Part shown: positions 20,058 to 28,554 of the stretch, in pieces
Numbering within the stretch: position 1 is the first letter of the stretch
Layout of the letters: every line of letters begins with the position of its first letter
Source: Pectobacterium polaris
GTDB lineage: Bacteria; Pseudomonadota; Gammaproteobacteria; Enterobacterales; Enterobacteriaceae
NCBI RefSeq assembly: GCF_002307355.1
Contig: NZ_CP017481.1
Location: 2,976,001-3,040,000, forward strand
DNA: 64,000 nt
Reading direction: 5' to 3'
Notes under the pieces: model-generated
The model's database searches: none
Told to the model about the DNA's origin: nothing
The model's input: the letters and a program-made list of their open reading frames with translations, nothing else
Position numbers and translations under genes: made by a program

Positions 20058-20581
20058 TGGCCGGGAAAATTGAAGTAAACCGTATTACCAACGCCAACAT
20101 CTACATCAATGGTGCCAACCTGCTGGGGCGTGCGCAGGAAATCAAACTGCCGGATGTCTCCATGATCATGCAGGAGCACAAAGCGCTGGGTATGGTCGGC
20201 AAGATCGAACTGCCTGCGGGCTTCGACAAGCTGGAAGGTGAGATCAAGTGGAACTCCTTCTACCGCGAAGCGATGCTGGCGGCAGCGAACCCTTACCAGT
20301 CGCTGGCGTTGCAGTGTCGCTCCAGCGTGGAACGCTACGGCTCTCAAGGCCGTATCGAAGAAGTGCCGCTGGTGACGCACATGACCATCATGTTCAAAAA
20401 GAATCCGCTGGGCACGTTCAAACAGCATGAAAACCCGGATTTTAGCAGCGCGTTCAGCTGCACCTACATCAAGCAGGTGATGAACGGTGAAGACCTGCTG
20501 GAGCTGGACTACCTGTCCAACATCTTCATGGTGGGCGGCGTGGATCAACTGAACAGCTACCGCGCCAATATCGGCGGCTAA
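20057..20581 (+). CDS. Tail tube protein
   Basis: 174 aa, Mu gpM / P2 FII-like inner-tube subunit, overlapping the sheath stop by one base. The sequence MAGKIEVNRITNANIYINGA and the beta-rich ELPAGFDKLEGEIKW segment fit the conserved tube fold. It forms the rigid channel that penetrates the target cell. It is the most invariant gene of the tail module. Confidence 0.92.
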   Translation: MAGKIEVNRITNANIYINGANLLGRAQEIKLPDVSMIMQEHKALGMVGKIELPAGFDKLEGEIKWNSFYREAMLAAANPYQSLALQCRSSVERYGSQGRIEEVPLVTHMTIMFKKNPLGTFKQHENPDFSSAFSCTYIKQVMNGEDLLELDYLSNIFMVGGVDQLNSYRANIGG

Positions 20582-20593
20582 TTTATCTTCCAA

Positions 20594-20618
20594 GCCCGCC
20601 AGTGGGGCGGGCGTTTCT
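20594..20618 (+). terminator. Hairpin after the tube gene
   Basis: GCCCGCC (20594-20600) pairs with GGCGGGC (20606-20612) across AGTGG, followed by GTTTCT. The T-tract is weak, so it may act as an attenuator. With the stronger terminator at 20979 it isolates the ferredoxin-like gene. Confidence 0.65.
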
Positions 20619-20637
20619 ATCAATCAATGAGGTTATT

Positions 20638-20934
20638 ATGGCTATCTATTCTATTATCGATTTTGAAAAGCAGTTTCAATTTCCGTGCAGTGACGATGAA
20701 TACATTTTAGATGCGGGAGAAAAGGCGGGTATAAATCTGCCGTATAGTAGCCGTTCTGGTGCAGATTCATCATCTGCGGCTCGTTTACTCTCTGGTAAGG
20801 TGGATCAGCGTGATGGTTCATTTTTGAATGCGAAGCAGAAAGCTGCTGGATTTTTTTTGACTGATACCTCTTATCCATTGAGTGACTGTGTCGTTCAATT
20901 TTTTGTTGAAGCAGAGTTGGCTGATTACGAATAG
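20638..20934 (+). CDS. Cysteine-less plant-type ferredoxin-like protein
   Basis: 98 aa from ATG 20638, preceded by GAGG at 20629-20632; the frame extends to a GTG at 20602 but that lies in the hairpin. It aligns end to end with plant-type [2Fe-2S] ferredoxin: EYILDAGEKAGINLPYS, SGKVDQRDGSFL, GFFLTDTSYPLSDC and the acidic end VEAELADYE. The four cluster ligands are all replaced: Ser38, Asp43, Ser46 in the loop YSSRSGADSSSA and Asp76 in LTD. Two unrelated Cys (17, 84) remain. It therefore should not bind a cluster in the usual way. Base composition is more AT-rich than the sheath and tube genes. It is bounded by two hairpins, like a phage 'moron' cargo gene. Function is unknown; a link to ferredoxin receptors such as FusA is inference. 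Confidence 0.85.
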   Translation: MAIYSIIDFEKQFQFPCSDDEYILDAGEKAGINLPYSSRSGADSSSAARLLSGKVDQRDGSFLNAKQKAAGFFLTDTSYPLSDCVVQFFVEAELADYE

Positions 20935-20978
20935 TCATAATTAACTTCATGACCATTTGATATTCATTATCAATCTTT

Positions 20979-21000
20979 AAGGGGCTTCGGCCCCTTTCTT
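20979..21000 (+). terminator. Terminator after the ferredoxin-like gene
   Basis: Stem AAGGGGC / GCCCCTT with a UUCG-type tetraloop (TTCG), then TTCTT. A textbook rho-independent terminator placed inside the tail operon. Confidence 0.88.
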
Positions 21001-21090
21001 ATGCCTGCCATTTTCGTTTTCTAATTCACTTTAAAATCGTTATTCCTCGCTGCACGCGATACTGCTCCCGACATTTACTAAGGAGCCGTT

Positions 21091-21411
21091 ATGCACACTG
21101 AAACCTATTCTCTGCAATTCCCTTACACCACCTCTGCCGGTCAACGCGTGGAGTCCATTTCGCTCAAGCGTCTGAAAGTCAAAGACATCAAAGCGGTGAA
21201 AAAAATCAGCGATGACCCAAGCAACTGGGACGACGCGCTGCTGTCGCGCATGACCGGTCTGGTGCCGGAAGACATCGATGAGATGGACGCGCAGGACTAC
21301 ATGGCGCTGCAAAAACGATTTCAGCAGCTACTTGGGTTGGATAACGCAGCCGGCGCTGCTGTGGAAAGCGCAGGCTCTGCTGGCGAGGTGGTTTCGCTTC
21401 CAGCCGAGTGA
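21091..21411 (+). CDS. Tail assembly chaperone, upstream frame
   Basis: 106 aa, starting MHTETYSLQFPYTTSAGQ, with KRLKVKDIKAVKKI in the first half. It resembles the Mu gp41/P2 E class of tail assembly chaperones, which bind the tape measure while the tube polymerises. AAGGAGC precedes the ATG. A second frame overlaps its end, as expected for the frameshift-extended chaperone pair conserved in tailed phages. Confidence 0.78.
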   Translation: MHTETYSLQFPYTTSAGQRVESISLKRLKVKDIKAVKKISDDPSNWDDALLSRMTGLVPEDIDEMDAQDYMALQKRFQQLLGLDNAAGAAVESAGSAGEVVSLPAE

Positions 21412-21499
21412 GATTGATGCGCTGGAACTGGACGACTTTGAACGCTGGCTGGATGAAGCCAGCGAACAGATAAAACGTGAGAACGGTGAGGAAGACTGA
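21278..21499 (+). CDS. Frameshifted extension of the tail assembly chaperone
   Basis: An open frame in +1 register relative to the chaperone. Its second half (ARWFRFQPSEIDALELDDFERWLDEA) looks like a real protein and resembles the E'-type extension in P2-like phages; its first half looks like a shadow. It is probably reached by a +1 or -2 ribosomal shift near 21340-21400. Phage Mu is reported to use -2 at this locus. I see no obvious slippery run. The independent ATG at 21278 is therefore probably not used. Confidence 0.55.
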   Translation: MRWTRRTTWRCKNDFSSYLGWITQPALLWKAQALLARWFRFQPSEIDALELDDFERWLDEASEQIKRENGEED

Positions 21500-21716
21500 T
21501 TACTGACAGGATTAATTAGCCCACTATCCACCCTAACTCGGCCAGCGATAAGGACGCTGGCCGTTTTCTCCCTCACCACCTGTCTTCTTCTCCCGCTTAT
21601 CACCCGTCCTTTTCCTCGTTTTATCCCCTGTTTGTGATGGGGAAACCAAGCTGGAGCGGCGCAAGCCGCCGTCTCCGATCCGCCCCGCAAGGGGCTTTTC
21701 TGAATGAGAGTGAACC

Positions 21717-24197
21717 GTGGATATGTTTTTAAACGGTGTCATGCTGGGCAGGGCGTTCGGTACCACGCTAGATGACACAAAAAAATCGATACAGTCACTT
21801 AGTGATAGCCTCAAACAGGCGCAGGAGCGGCAGCATCAATTTAGTCAGTCGCTGGAGCACCTGGGCACTGTCAGTTCGCAAGCGATATCTCGCATCGCAC
21901 AGGCGACGTCCCGACTGAATAAGTCGCTACATGAATTAGAAACTAATCAGGAACGGCTGACGCGTAACAAGTCGAGTGAGGAAACGTCAGGTAAGAGTCG
22001 AGGTGAACTCGCTGATGACTTTCAGACTAAGCGCGACCAGTTTGGTTTTGTCATGAAGCCAATTGTGGCGTCGGTCACACACTATGCGTCATTTGAGGCG
22101 CAGTTGCGTGGCATCAGCATTGCTCATGATATATCGAGTGAGCAGGAAAAATTGATGGGGCAGCGCCTGCGTCAATATTCTCAACAGGTGAACCAAACGC
22201 CGGATGTGTTGCTCAGCAGTGCCGGACAACTGCTTGATAACAAGATGTCGCAGCAGCAGGCAACGGATATTGCGGCAGTGCTGGGGAAAACGTCAACGGC
22301 CTCTGGCGCGGCGATGCCCAATCTTACTGCACTTTCGGTCACGCTTGACAAGGTGCTTAACCTGAAAGGTGCGGAGGTGCAGAAAGAGTCCCTCTCACGC
22401 ATGCTGGCGGGCACTAAACAGGGGTTTCCCACGGCGTCGATGGCGCAATATGTTCCTGCGCTGGCTCTAAGGTTTACGGCGATGGGGGTGACGGGGAATC
22501 AGGCGTTGAGTCAATTGGTTTCCAGCCTGAGCGCCACGAAAGGGGGTGATACGGAAGCAAACACGGTCGCTCGGCTGAGTGGCTTTATGAATGCCGTGGG
22601 GCGAGCCGACATTGCTGACCGTTACGGCAACGCTGGCATGGATTATAACGCATTGCTGAAAGGCCATATGAAAGATGGCTATTCACAGTACGATGCAGCG
22701 GTTCTGATTGGCAATCAGTTGATCGACAGCAAAGGTAGCCAATTCCAGAAACACTGGGACATGGCTGCGGGTAACGTGTACGCACAGCAAAGTTTAATGC
22801 AGCGCTACGGGTTGCAGGAGGTGTTCCATACGCCAGAAGCCGTCAATCATTTGATGTCGATGAAGCAGAACTGGCAGAGCTATCAAGCAAACCAGCAGGT
22901 GATGAACAGCCCGGCGGCTACACAAACGCTGGATCTCGACTTCGCCCGACAGAATGACACATTGACTGCGCGCTGGAACCGAATGACAACGTCGTTGCTG
23001 AATATTGCGCTCAATGTGGGTGAAGCGTTGGTGCCAGTCTTGGTTTCTCTGAGTGATGCGCTTATTCCCATTTTGGATCAATTGGTGACCTGGACGGCAG
23101 AGAACCCTGAACTGGTTCGCGGGATCGTGATGGCCGTTGCCGGTTTCTTCGCGTTCAGAATGGCGTTGAGCGGGGCGAAGCTGGGAATGGACATACTGTT
23201 ACCCTCCTTGCAGAGCGTTTGGAAAGGCATTCAGCAGGGCTGGCAGTGGCTTAAAGGGCTAAATCTGAAGGGGTTATGGCCGAGCATTCGGTCGGCGCTA
23301 AGCGGGCTGGGTAGTCGTGCATGGGCATTATTAGGACGCATATTTAGCAGTGTGCTGCGTAGCGGCTTTATGATGGCAGCCCGGGGTCTGGTGGGTATGC
23401 TGCTGGCGACGCCAGTGGGGTGGGCGATCGCGGCGGCTGCCGCACTAGTTGGAATAGTTGCTTTGGTTTACAAATATCGGGACCAAATCAGTTCATTCTT
23501 TAGTCGCCACTGGTCTGATATAAGTCAGAAACACAACGCGTTTTGGGCTGATATCAAGAATGGCGCGTCTGGAGGTGTGGCGGGTGTTCTTGGTGTTCTG
23601 GTTGACCGGTCGCCATTGGGTACATGGTATTCAACCTGGCTTAAAGGTGCTAATGAGTTAAAAGTCAAGTTACCTGAAAGTCTAAGCGGATTAGCCAGTT
23701 TGCTTATCGATAAATTTGTGAGCGAGTTGGCAAACGAATTTCCGAAGTTGCAAATTGTTTCTAACAAAATCGGGGAATTGATTCCCGATAGCGTTAAAGA
23801 CTTTCTGGGTATCGGCTCGAAAAAAGTGTCTGTAGAAACCAGCGGTCAACCTGTGGCGGCCGGCGCTGTAACTACACCAGTTCTAAAACCCACGTCGGTA
23901 TCTGCACTGTCGCTACAGCCAACACTGCCTGTTGAATCACCTAATGCTGAGAACACTGCGTCAACCCCGCAACAGCGTGTTGCACTGACACCAACTGCTG
24001 GTGGAGCAAAAGGTAAGTTAGTCTCCGCAGCCCCTTCCGAGCGTGTTCAGGTTGCTTTCTCACCCACCATTTATCTCAACGGCCAGAAGGCAGCGCCAAC
24101 GCCTGAAATGACGAAGACGCTGACGCTTAGCATGAATGAACTGGAAAATATGTTGAACAAGCTGCTCACCCAGCGTGAGCGTAGGGGGTACGCCTGA
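21717..24197 (+). CDS. Tail tape measure protein
   Basis: 826 aa, GTG start at 21717 (MDMFLNGVMLGRAFG). The N-terminal coiled coil (20-110) is followed by a long helical region. Hydrophobic segments lie in the middle (NPELVRGIVMAVAGFFAFRM near 460-485, and VGMLLATPVGWAIAAAAALVGIVALV near 560-585), the classic tape-measure layout. A Pro/Thr-rich linker precedes the C-terminal MTKTLTLSMNELENMLNKLL. It sets tail length and lies between the chaperone and the baseplate genes. The 217 bases before it hold no gene. Confidence 0.88.
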   Translation: MDMFLNGVMLGRAFGTTLDDTKKSIQSLSDSLKQAQERQHQFSQSLEHLGTVSSQAISRIAQATSRLNKSLHELETNQERLTRNKSSEETSGKSRGELADDFQTKRDQFGFVMKPIVASVTHYASFEAQLRGISIAHDISSEQEKLMGQRLRQYSQQVNQTPDVLLSSAGQLLDNKMSQQQATDIAAVLGKTSTASGAAMPNLTALSVTLDKVLNLKGAEVQKESLSRMLAGTKQGFPTASMAQYVPALALRFTAMGVTGNQALSQLVSSLSATKGGDTEANTVARLSGFMNAVGRADIADRYGNAGMDYNALLKGHMKDGYSQYDAAVLIGNQLIDSKGSQFQKHWDMAAGNVYAQQSLMQRYGLQEVFHTPEAVNHLMSMKQNWQSYQANQQVMNSPAATQTLDLDFARQNDTLTARWNRMTTSLLNIALNVGEALVPVLVSLSDALIPILDQLVTWTAENPELVRGIVMAVAGFFAFRMALSGAKLGMDILLPSLQSVWKGIQQGWQWLKGLNLKGLWPSIRSALSGLGSRAWALLGRIFSSVLRSGFMMAARGLVGMLLATPVGWAIAAAAALVGIVALVYKYRDQISSFFSRHWSDISQKHNAFWADIKNGASGGVAGVLGVLVDRSPLGTWYSTWLKGANELKVKLPESLSGLASLLIDKFVSELANEFPKLQIVSNKIGELIPDSVKDFLGIGSKKVSVETSGQPVAAGAVTTPVLKPTSVSALSLQPTLPVESPNAENTASTPQQRVALTPTAGGAKGKLVSAAPSERVQVAFSPTIYLNGQKAAPTPEMTKTLTLSMNELENMLNKLLTQRERRGYA

Positions 24198-25126
24198 TGT
24201 TTGCAGTATTAGGAAATATTGAATTTAAAGTGACCGCCTACTGGGACGGCTTTAATACGTCATTCGGTGCAGATTATGCCGAGCATGGCCGCATTGAAGG
24301 TAAACCCGGTCTGCAGTTCATCGGCGCGAAGCTGGACGAGATTAATATTAGCCTCGTGTTTCACAAGCAGTACTGTACGCCGGATGTGGAGCTGAAACGG
24401 TTGGTTGAGGCGATGCGGGCGCATCAGGCAATGGCGTTAGTCTTCGGCAATGGGGATTATCGCGGCTGGTTTGTGATTACGGCACTGACCTCGACCAGCG
24501 AACATACCGACGCGAAGGGCAACGTATTGGCCATGAATGCCGCGCTAACGCTGCGAGAATACATTGGCGATCCGAAGAATCCGCTCAAACCGCCCGCGAT
24601 AGAGACGCCTGTTCCTAATGTTAGTGCCATCACCATAGCGGTCCAGAAAGTGAGCAATTTTTCAGCTTCACTACGCACGGCTGTCACGTATGCCAAGAAG
24701 GCACAATCTGCCGTTAAGGCGGTGAGAACCACCGTTCAGATTGTAAAACGGATGAAGGACAATCCCGAAACCGCGCTGTTGCAAATTCCCGGACTGCTAA
24801 CGCAAGTCGGGAATGTATTGACGCCGTTAAGTCAGGTGGTGCCGGCGTTTAAAACAGCGGCAGAGGCCATATCTGATACGGCGGTTCAGGCAGAGAAGAT
24901 GATGCCTGAAATTACAGCGGTTAATAACGCGGCGAATGAAATGCTAAAGCAGGTCAAGCAAGTTGCCACCTTGTTGCAGGGCGTCGACAGCAAAAATGTT
25001 ATCGAGAAGCTGGAAGCCATCAGTAAACATGTTGAGGCCGCGAGCGACACATTTAAAGGCGCTGAACCTGCGCTGAGCAAACTGACGGCAGAAATTGTGA
25101 AGAGGGTTGAAGCATATGCACCTTGA
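24197..25126 (+). CDS. GpU-like tail protein with long helical C-terminus
   Basis: 309 aa, overlapping the tape measure stop by one base. Residues 1-135 match P2 GpU-type tail proteins (MFAVLGNIEFKVTAYWDGF, HGRIEGKPGLQFIG, NAALTLREYIGDP). The remaining 170 residues form a helical, Ala/Val/Lys-rich region unlike P2 GpU, which is about 160 aa. The extension looks like a stretch of coiled coil or tape-measure-like helix. Role: baseplate-tail joint. Confidence 0.8.
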   Translation: MFAVLGNIEFKVTAYWDGFNTSFGADYAEHGRIEGKPGLQFIGAKLDEINISLVFHKQYCTPDVELKRLVEAMRAHQAMALVFGNGDYRGWFVITALTSTSEHTDAKGNVLAMNAALTLREYIGDPKNPLKPPAIETPVPNVSAITIAVQKVSNFSASLRTAVTYAKKAQSAVKAVRTTVQIVKRMKDNPETALLQIPGLLTQVGNVLTPLSQVVPAFKTAAEAISDTAVQAEKMMPEITAVNNAANEMLKQVKQVATLLQGVDSKNVIEKLEAISKHVEAASDTFKGAEPALSKLTAEIVKRVEAYAP

Positions 25127-25328
25127 ACATATCACTACACAGGGCGAGCGCTGGGATACCTTGTCCTACCTGTATTACGGCGATCCGCTTGGCTATCCGC
25201 GGATTATTGCGGCTAACCCGCATGTACCCATCGTGCCGCTGTTGCCATCGGGTGTGGTGGTGCTGATTCCGATTATTGAACAGGCAGAGGCCGCTAAAGC
25301 GGAGGACACCCCACCATGGCTGCGTTAA
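25116..25328 (+). CDS. GpX-like LysM tail protein
   Basis: 70 aa, starting at ATG 25116 (MHLEHITTQGERWDTLSYLYYG), 11 bases inside the previous gene. A LysM-like fold typical of P2 GpX: GERWDTLSYLYYGDPLGYPRIIAANP. It is thought to link tube and hub. A longer frame starts with TTG at 25107 but is less likely. Confidence 0.85.
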   Translation: MHLEHITTQGERWDTLSYLYYGDPLGYPRIIAANPHVPIVPLLPSGVVVLIPIIEQAEAAKAEDTPPWLR

Positions 25329-26476
25329 CGGAAGAACTAACCTTACTCTCTCCTGCGGTGTCGGAAGTACTGCAACCGACGTTCACCCTGTGGTATCTGC
25401 AAAAGGATATCACCAATGATATCGCACCGTATGTTACCAGCGTGACGTATACCGACAGCATCAAGAACGAGTCGGATTCGATCGAGGTTAGGCTCGATGA
25501 TACCGATGGCCGCTGGATGGATAAGTGGTATCCCGGTACGGGCGATACGCTATCGCTCAAGCTGGGCTATCTCGGTGAAATGCTGTTTGACTGCGGCACT
25601 TTCTCGATTGATGAAATTGAGATTAGCGCACCGCCGAGTGAAGTAGTGATTCGTGGCGTCGCGACATCGGTCAATCGTGCGTTGCGAACCAAATCAAACT
25701 GCGGTTTTGAAGATACGACGTTAGCTGCCATTGCGACGCGCATCGCGAAAAAGCATCAGTTGATGCTCGTAGGGATGATTCAGATCATCAAGATCGATCG
25801 CGTTACGCAATATGCGGAAACCGATGTCGCTTTTCTAAAGCGGCTCGCCAGTGAATATGGTTATGCCGTGAAAGTGGTTAGCGACCAGCTGATTTTTTCC
25901 CATCTGGCAACGCTGCGTAATCAGGCGTCTGTTCGACAAATTAAGCCAACGGACGTCGCGCGTTTTTCACTGAGCGACACGATCAGCCACGTCTATAAAA
26001 ACGCCAAGACGAAATATCAGAAAGGGAGTGAAAAGAAACTGATGGTTTGTGAAGCCGACGGTGGCGTGAACAATGAAATGAAGTCTGCCGGTGCTGGGAC
26101 CAGTGCGGATACATTGAAAGTTAATGTGCGCGCAGCGGATGCTTCTGAAGCGAGGATGAAAACGGATGCTGCATTGGATGCGCACAACGAAAAGCAACAA
26201 AAGGGGTCGATGACATTGATGGGCAGCCCGCAGTTGGCGGCGGGGAATAAAGTTGAGCTGGTGTCGTTCGGCCAACTTTCTGGCCATTGGTTGATCGAAT
26301 CGGCTCGCCATGTTCTGGAACGTGGCAGTGGTTACACCACGGAGATTGGGTTGATTCGTGGGCCGATTACGGCGGGCAAGCGAAAGTCGGAGAGCGGAAA
26401 AACGGTGGTGACTTACCACCCGAATGGCAGCTCAACAACGCAGAAGGCCAAGAGTAAAAAGGGGGCGGTATCATGA
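25316..26476 (+). CDS. Baseplate hub protein, GpD-like
   Basis: 386 aa, P2 GpD/late-control-type hub related to T4 gp27. Features are VTSVTYTDSIKNESDSIEVR near the N-terminus, the central YAETDVAFLKRLASEYGYAV motif shared by gpD and VgrG hubs, and VELVSFGQLSGHWLIESARH near the C-terminus. It forms the hub on which the spike and tube assemble. It overlaps the GpX gene by 13 bases and the spike gene by 4. Confidence 0.9.
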   Translation: MAALTEELTLLSPAVSEVLQPTFTLWYLQKDITNDIAPYVTSVTYTDSIKNESDSIEVRLDDTDGRWMDKWYPGTGDTLSLKLGYLGEMLFDCGTFSIDEIEISAPPSEVVIRGVATSVNRALRTKSNCGFEDTTLAAIATRIAKKHQLMLVGMIQIIKIDRVTQYAETDVAFLKRLASEYGYAVKVVSDQLIFSHLATLRNQASVRQIKPTDVARFSLSDTISHVYKNAKTKYQKGSEKKLMVCEADGGVNNEMKSAGAGTSADTLKVNVRAADASEARMKTDAALDAHNEKQQKGSMTLMGSPQLAAGNKVELVSFGQLSGHWLIESARHVLERGSGYTTEIGLIRGPITAGKRKSESGKTVVTYHPNGSSTTQKAKSKKGAVS

Positions 26477-27054
26477 GTTTATCTCGTCGAATTGGCACGA
26501 TAAGCGCGGTGGATGAGGCTCGCGTGATGGTACGTGTTCGTCTACCCGAGTGTGACAATTTGCGTACGGCCTGGCTGCCGGTATTACAGCGCAATACGCA
26601 GAATAATAAGGATTATTGGTTGCCGGATATTGGCGAACAGGTCGAAGTTCTGCTGGACGGCAACGGCGAGGATGGCCTGGTGTTGGGGGCAATTTACTCC
26701 GCCGCTGATGTGCCAACGCTGGCAGATAAGGACAAAAGGGCGGTAACGTTCGCTGACGGCGCGCATATTGAATACGATCGCCGGACGCATACGTTAACGA
26801 TCAACGGCGGCGTGCAGCATATTGCGATTAGCTGCGGGGCTGACGTGATGGTTAACGCCCAGCGAGTCACTATTAATGCGCCAGAAACGACGGTGACTGG
26901 CAAGCTACTGGTGCAAGGGCAACTCACTTACGAGAGCGGGATGTCCGGTTCCGGTGGTGCCAGCCTCAGCGGTGATGTCAGTATCTCCGGCAACGTCAGC
27001 GCCAGCGGCAGCGTCATGGATGCTGGCGGCAACTCCAACCACCACTCGCACTAA
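26473..27054 (+). CDS. Baseplate spike, GpV-like
   Basis: 193 aa. An OB-fold N-terminal part (IGTISAVDEARVMVRVRLPECD ... DIGEQVEVLLDG) is followed by a repetitive Gly/Ser-rich beta-helix end (SGMSGSGGASLSGDVSISGN). It terminates in a short His-rich segment, NSNHHSH, which in P2 GpV coordinates an iron at the spike tip. It punctures the target outer membrane. Confidence 0.9.
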   Translation: MSLSRRIGTISAVDEARVMVRVRLPECDNLRTAWLPVLQRNTQNNKDYWLPDIGEQVEVLLDGNGEDGLVLGAIYSAADVPTLADKDKRAVTFADGAHIEYDRRTHTLTINGGVQHIAISCGADVMVNAQRVTINAPETTVTGKLLVQGQLTYESGMSGSGGASLSGDVSISGNVSASGSVMDAGGNSNHHSH

Positions 27055-27112
27055 CGTTTTTCTAAACCGCTTTACAATTCTTTCCTCTCACCGGGGGCGA
27101 CAATAGCCCCCT

Positions 27113-27460
27113 ATGAAAACTCAATCTGTTTTTTGGCAACCGGCGCTGCAACGTTCTGGCGACATCGTCGAAGGAACGGCAGATATCATGCAGGCGATTC
27201 ACATCATCCTGCGGACACCCTGCGGCAGCGACCCACATCGGCCTGACTTTGGTAGCAATCTACATCTGTATCTCGATTATCCGATCGAACGTGCGATCCC
27301 GCATGTCGTTAGGGAATCGGTAGAAGCGATCAAACGATGGGAACCTCGCTGCCAGTTACTGGCGGTTAAACCTTCTGTGAATGGGGCTCACCTGACGCTG
27401 CACGTTAGCTGGAAAACCGCTAATGGCGCGACACAGACCACGGAGTTGTTATGGCGCTGA
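27113..27460 (+). CDS. Baseplate wedge, GpW-like (gp25 family)
   Basis: 115 aa, starting MKTQSVFWQPALQRSGDIVEG. The gp25-type motif HIILRTPCGSDPHRPDFGSNLHLYLDYP contains the conserved lysozyme-like wedge signature. The C-terminus overlaps GpJ by 10 bases. A GGGGGC/GCCCCC inverted repeat lies just upstream (27091-27109). Confidence 0.9.
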   Translation: MKTQSVFWQPALQRSGDIVEGTADIMQAIHIILRTPCGSDPHRPDFGSNLHLYLDYPIERAIPHVVRESVEAIKRWEPRCQLLAVKPSVNGAHLTLHVSWKTANGATQTTELLWR

Positions 27461-28554
27461 CAGAACCCAATTTTATTGAACGCGATGCGGCGAAGATTAC
27501 CGCCGAAATGATCGCGAAATATGAAGCTGATTCGGGGAAAACACTCTATCCGGCGCAGGCCGAACGCCTGCTGATTAACCTCTTTGCTTACCGGGAAACT
27601 TTATTGCGTAGTGCGGTCCAGGAAACCGCCAAGCAAAACCTGGTTGCGTTTGCTCGTGCACCGATGCTGGATTATCTGGCGGAACTGGTTGGCGTCTACC
27701 GTTTGGCGGCGCAGCCGGCGCGTGCGGAACTTCGCTTTACCCCTGAAACGCCGTTAGTCAGCGATCTGCTGATTCCTGCGGGCACTCGCGTTAGTGCGTC
27801 GGACAGCGTGATTTTCACCACCGACAGCGACGCGCTGCTGAGAGCGAACGGCAGCGGTGTCACCGTGCTGGCGACCTGTACCGAAAGTGGCAATGTGGGC
27901 AATGACTGGCTGCCTGCCCAAATCAGTACGCTGCTGGATGAGATTGGCGACAGTGATTTAAGCGTCGTCAATATCACCAAGAGCAGCGGCGGTTCCGCCG
28001 AGGAAGATGACGATCGCCTGCGTGAACGTGTTCAACTGGCTCCGGAATCGTTCAGTACGGCGGGATCGAAACTGGCATATCGCTTTCATGCGATGCGGGC
28101 ACACCAAAACATTGTCGATGTGGCGGTGATGTCGCCCGAACCGGGCGAAGTGGTGTTGTATCCGTTGCTCAGTACTGGCCTGCCGGACAGTAGCATGCTT
28201 TCGCTGGTGGAAAGTTTTTGCTCTGACGAACAGGTGCGTCCACTGACGGATTTTGTTTCCGCCAAATCCCCCACGCAGGTGGATTACGCCATCAGCGCCA
28301 AATTGACGCTGTTTAACGGCGAACAGGCTGGCGTCGTTCAGGCCGCTGCGGAGAAAGCGGTGCAGGCCTGGGTTGAAACCCGTACCGCCACGCTAGGGCG
28401 TGACATTGTACCAAGCCAGATTATCGCCACGTTATCCATTCCCGGCGTGTATCAGGTGGAGCTCGTTTCGCCGTCATTGATGGTGCTTGATGACAGTGAA
28501 TGGGCGAACTGTACGGGCATCAATGTCAGCGTCGTCGGGGTGTCGAATGGCTGA
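27451..28554 (+). CDS. Baseplate wedge, GpJ-like
   Basis: 367 aa, P2 GpJ / T4 gp6-type wedge protein, starting MALTEPNFIERDAAKITAEM. Conserved stretches include LLINLFAYRETLLRSAVQE, AELRFTPETPLVSDLLIPAGTRV and DDRLRERVQLAPESFSTAGS. It forms the ring that transmits the fibre signal to sheath contraction. Confidence 0.92.
   Translation: MALTEPNFIERDAAKITAEMIAKYEADSGKTLYPAQAERLLINLFAYRETLLRSAVQETAKQNLVAFARAPMLDYLAELVGVYRLAAQPARAELRFTPETPLVSDLLIPAGTRVSASDSVIFTTDSDALLRANGSGVTVLATCTESGNVGNDWLPAQISTLLDEIGDSDLSVVNITKSSGGSAEEDDDRLRERVQLAPESFSTAGSKLAYRFHAMRAHQNIVDVAVMSPEPGEVVLYPLLSTGLPDSSMLSLVESFCSDEQVRPLTDFVSAKSPTQVDYAISAKLTLFNGEQAGVVQAAAEKAVQAWVETRTATLGRDIVPSQIIATLSIPGVYQVELVSPSLMVLDDSEWANCTGINVSVVGVSNG

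Noticed and set aside
18957..20623. Long reverse frames over the sheath and tube genes (18957-19433, 19542-19952, 19964-20623)
   Set aside because: Antisense to well-matched tail genes; no ribosome sites.
20602..20637. Upstream GTG start for the ferredoxin-like protein
   Set aside because: Lies in the hairpin after the tube gene; the ATG at 20638 has GAGG and fits ferredoxin length.
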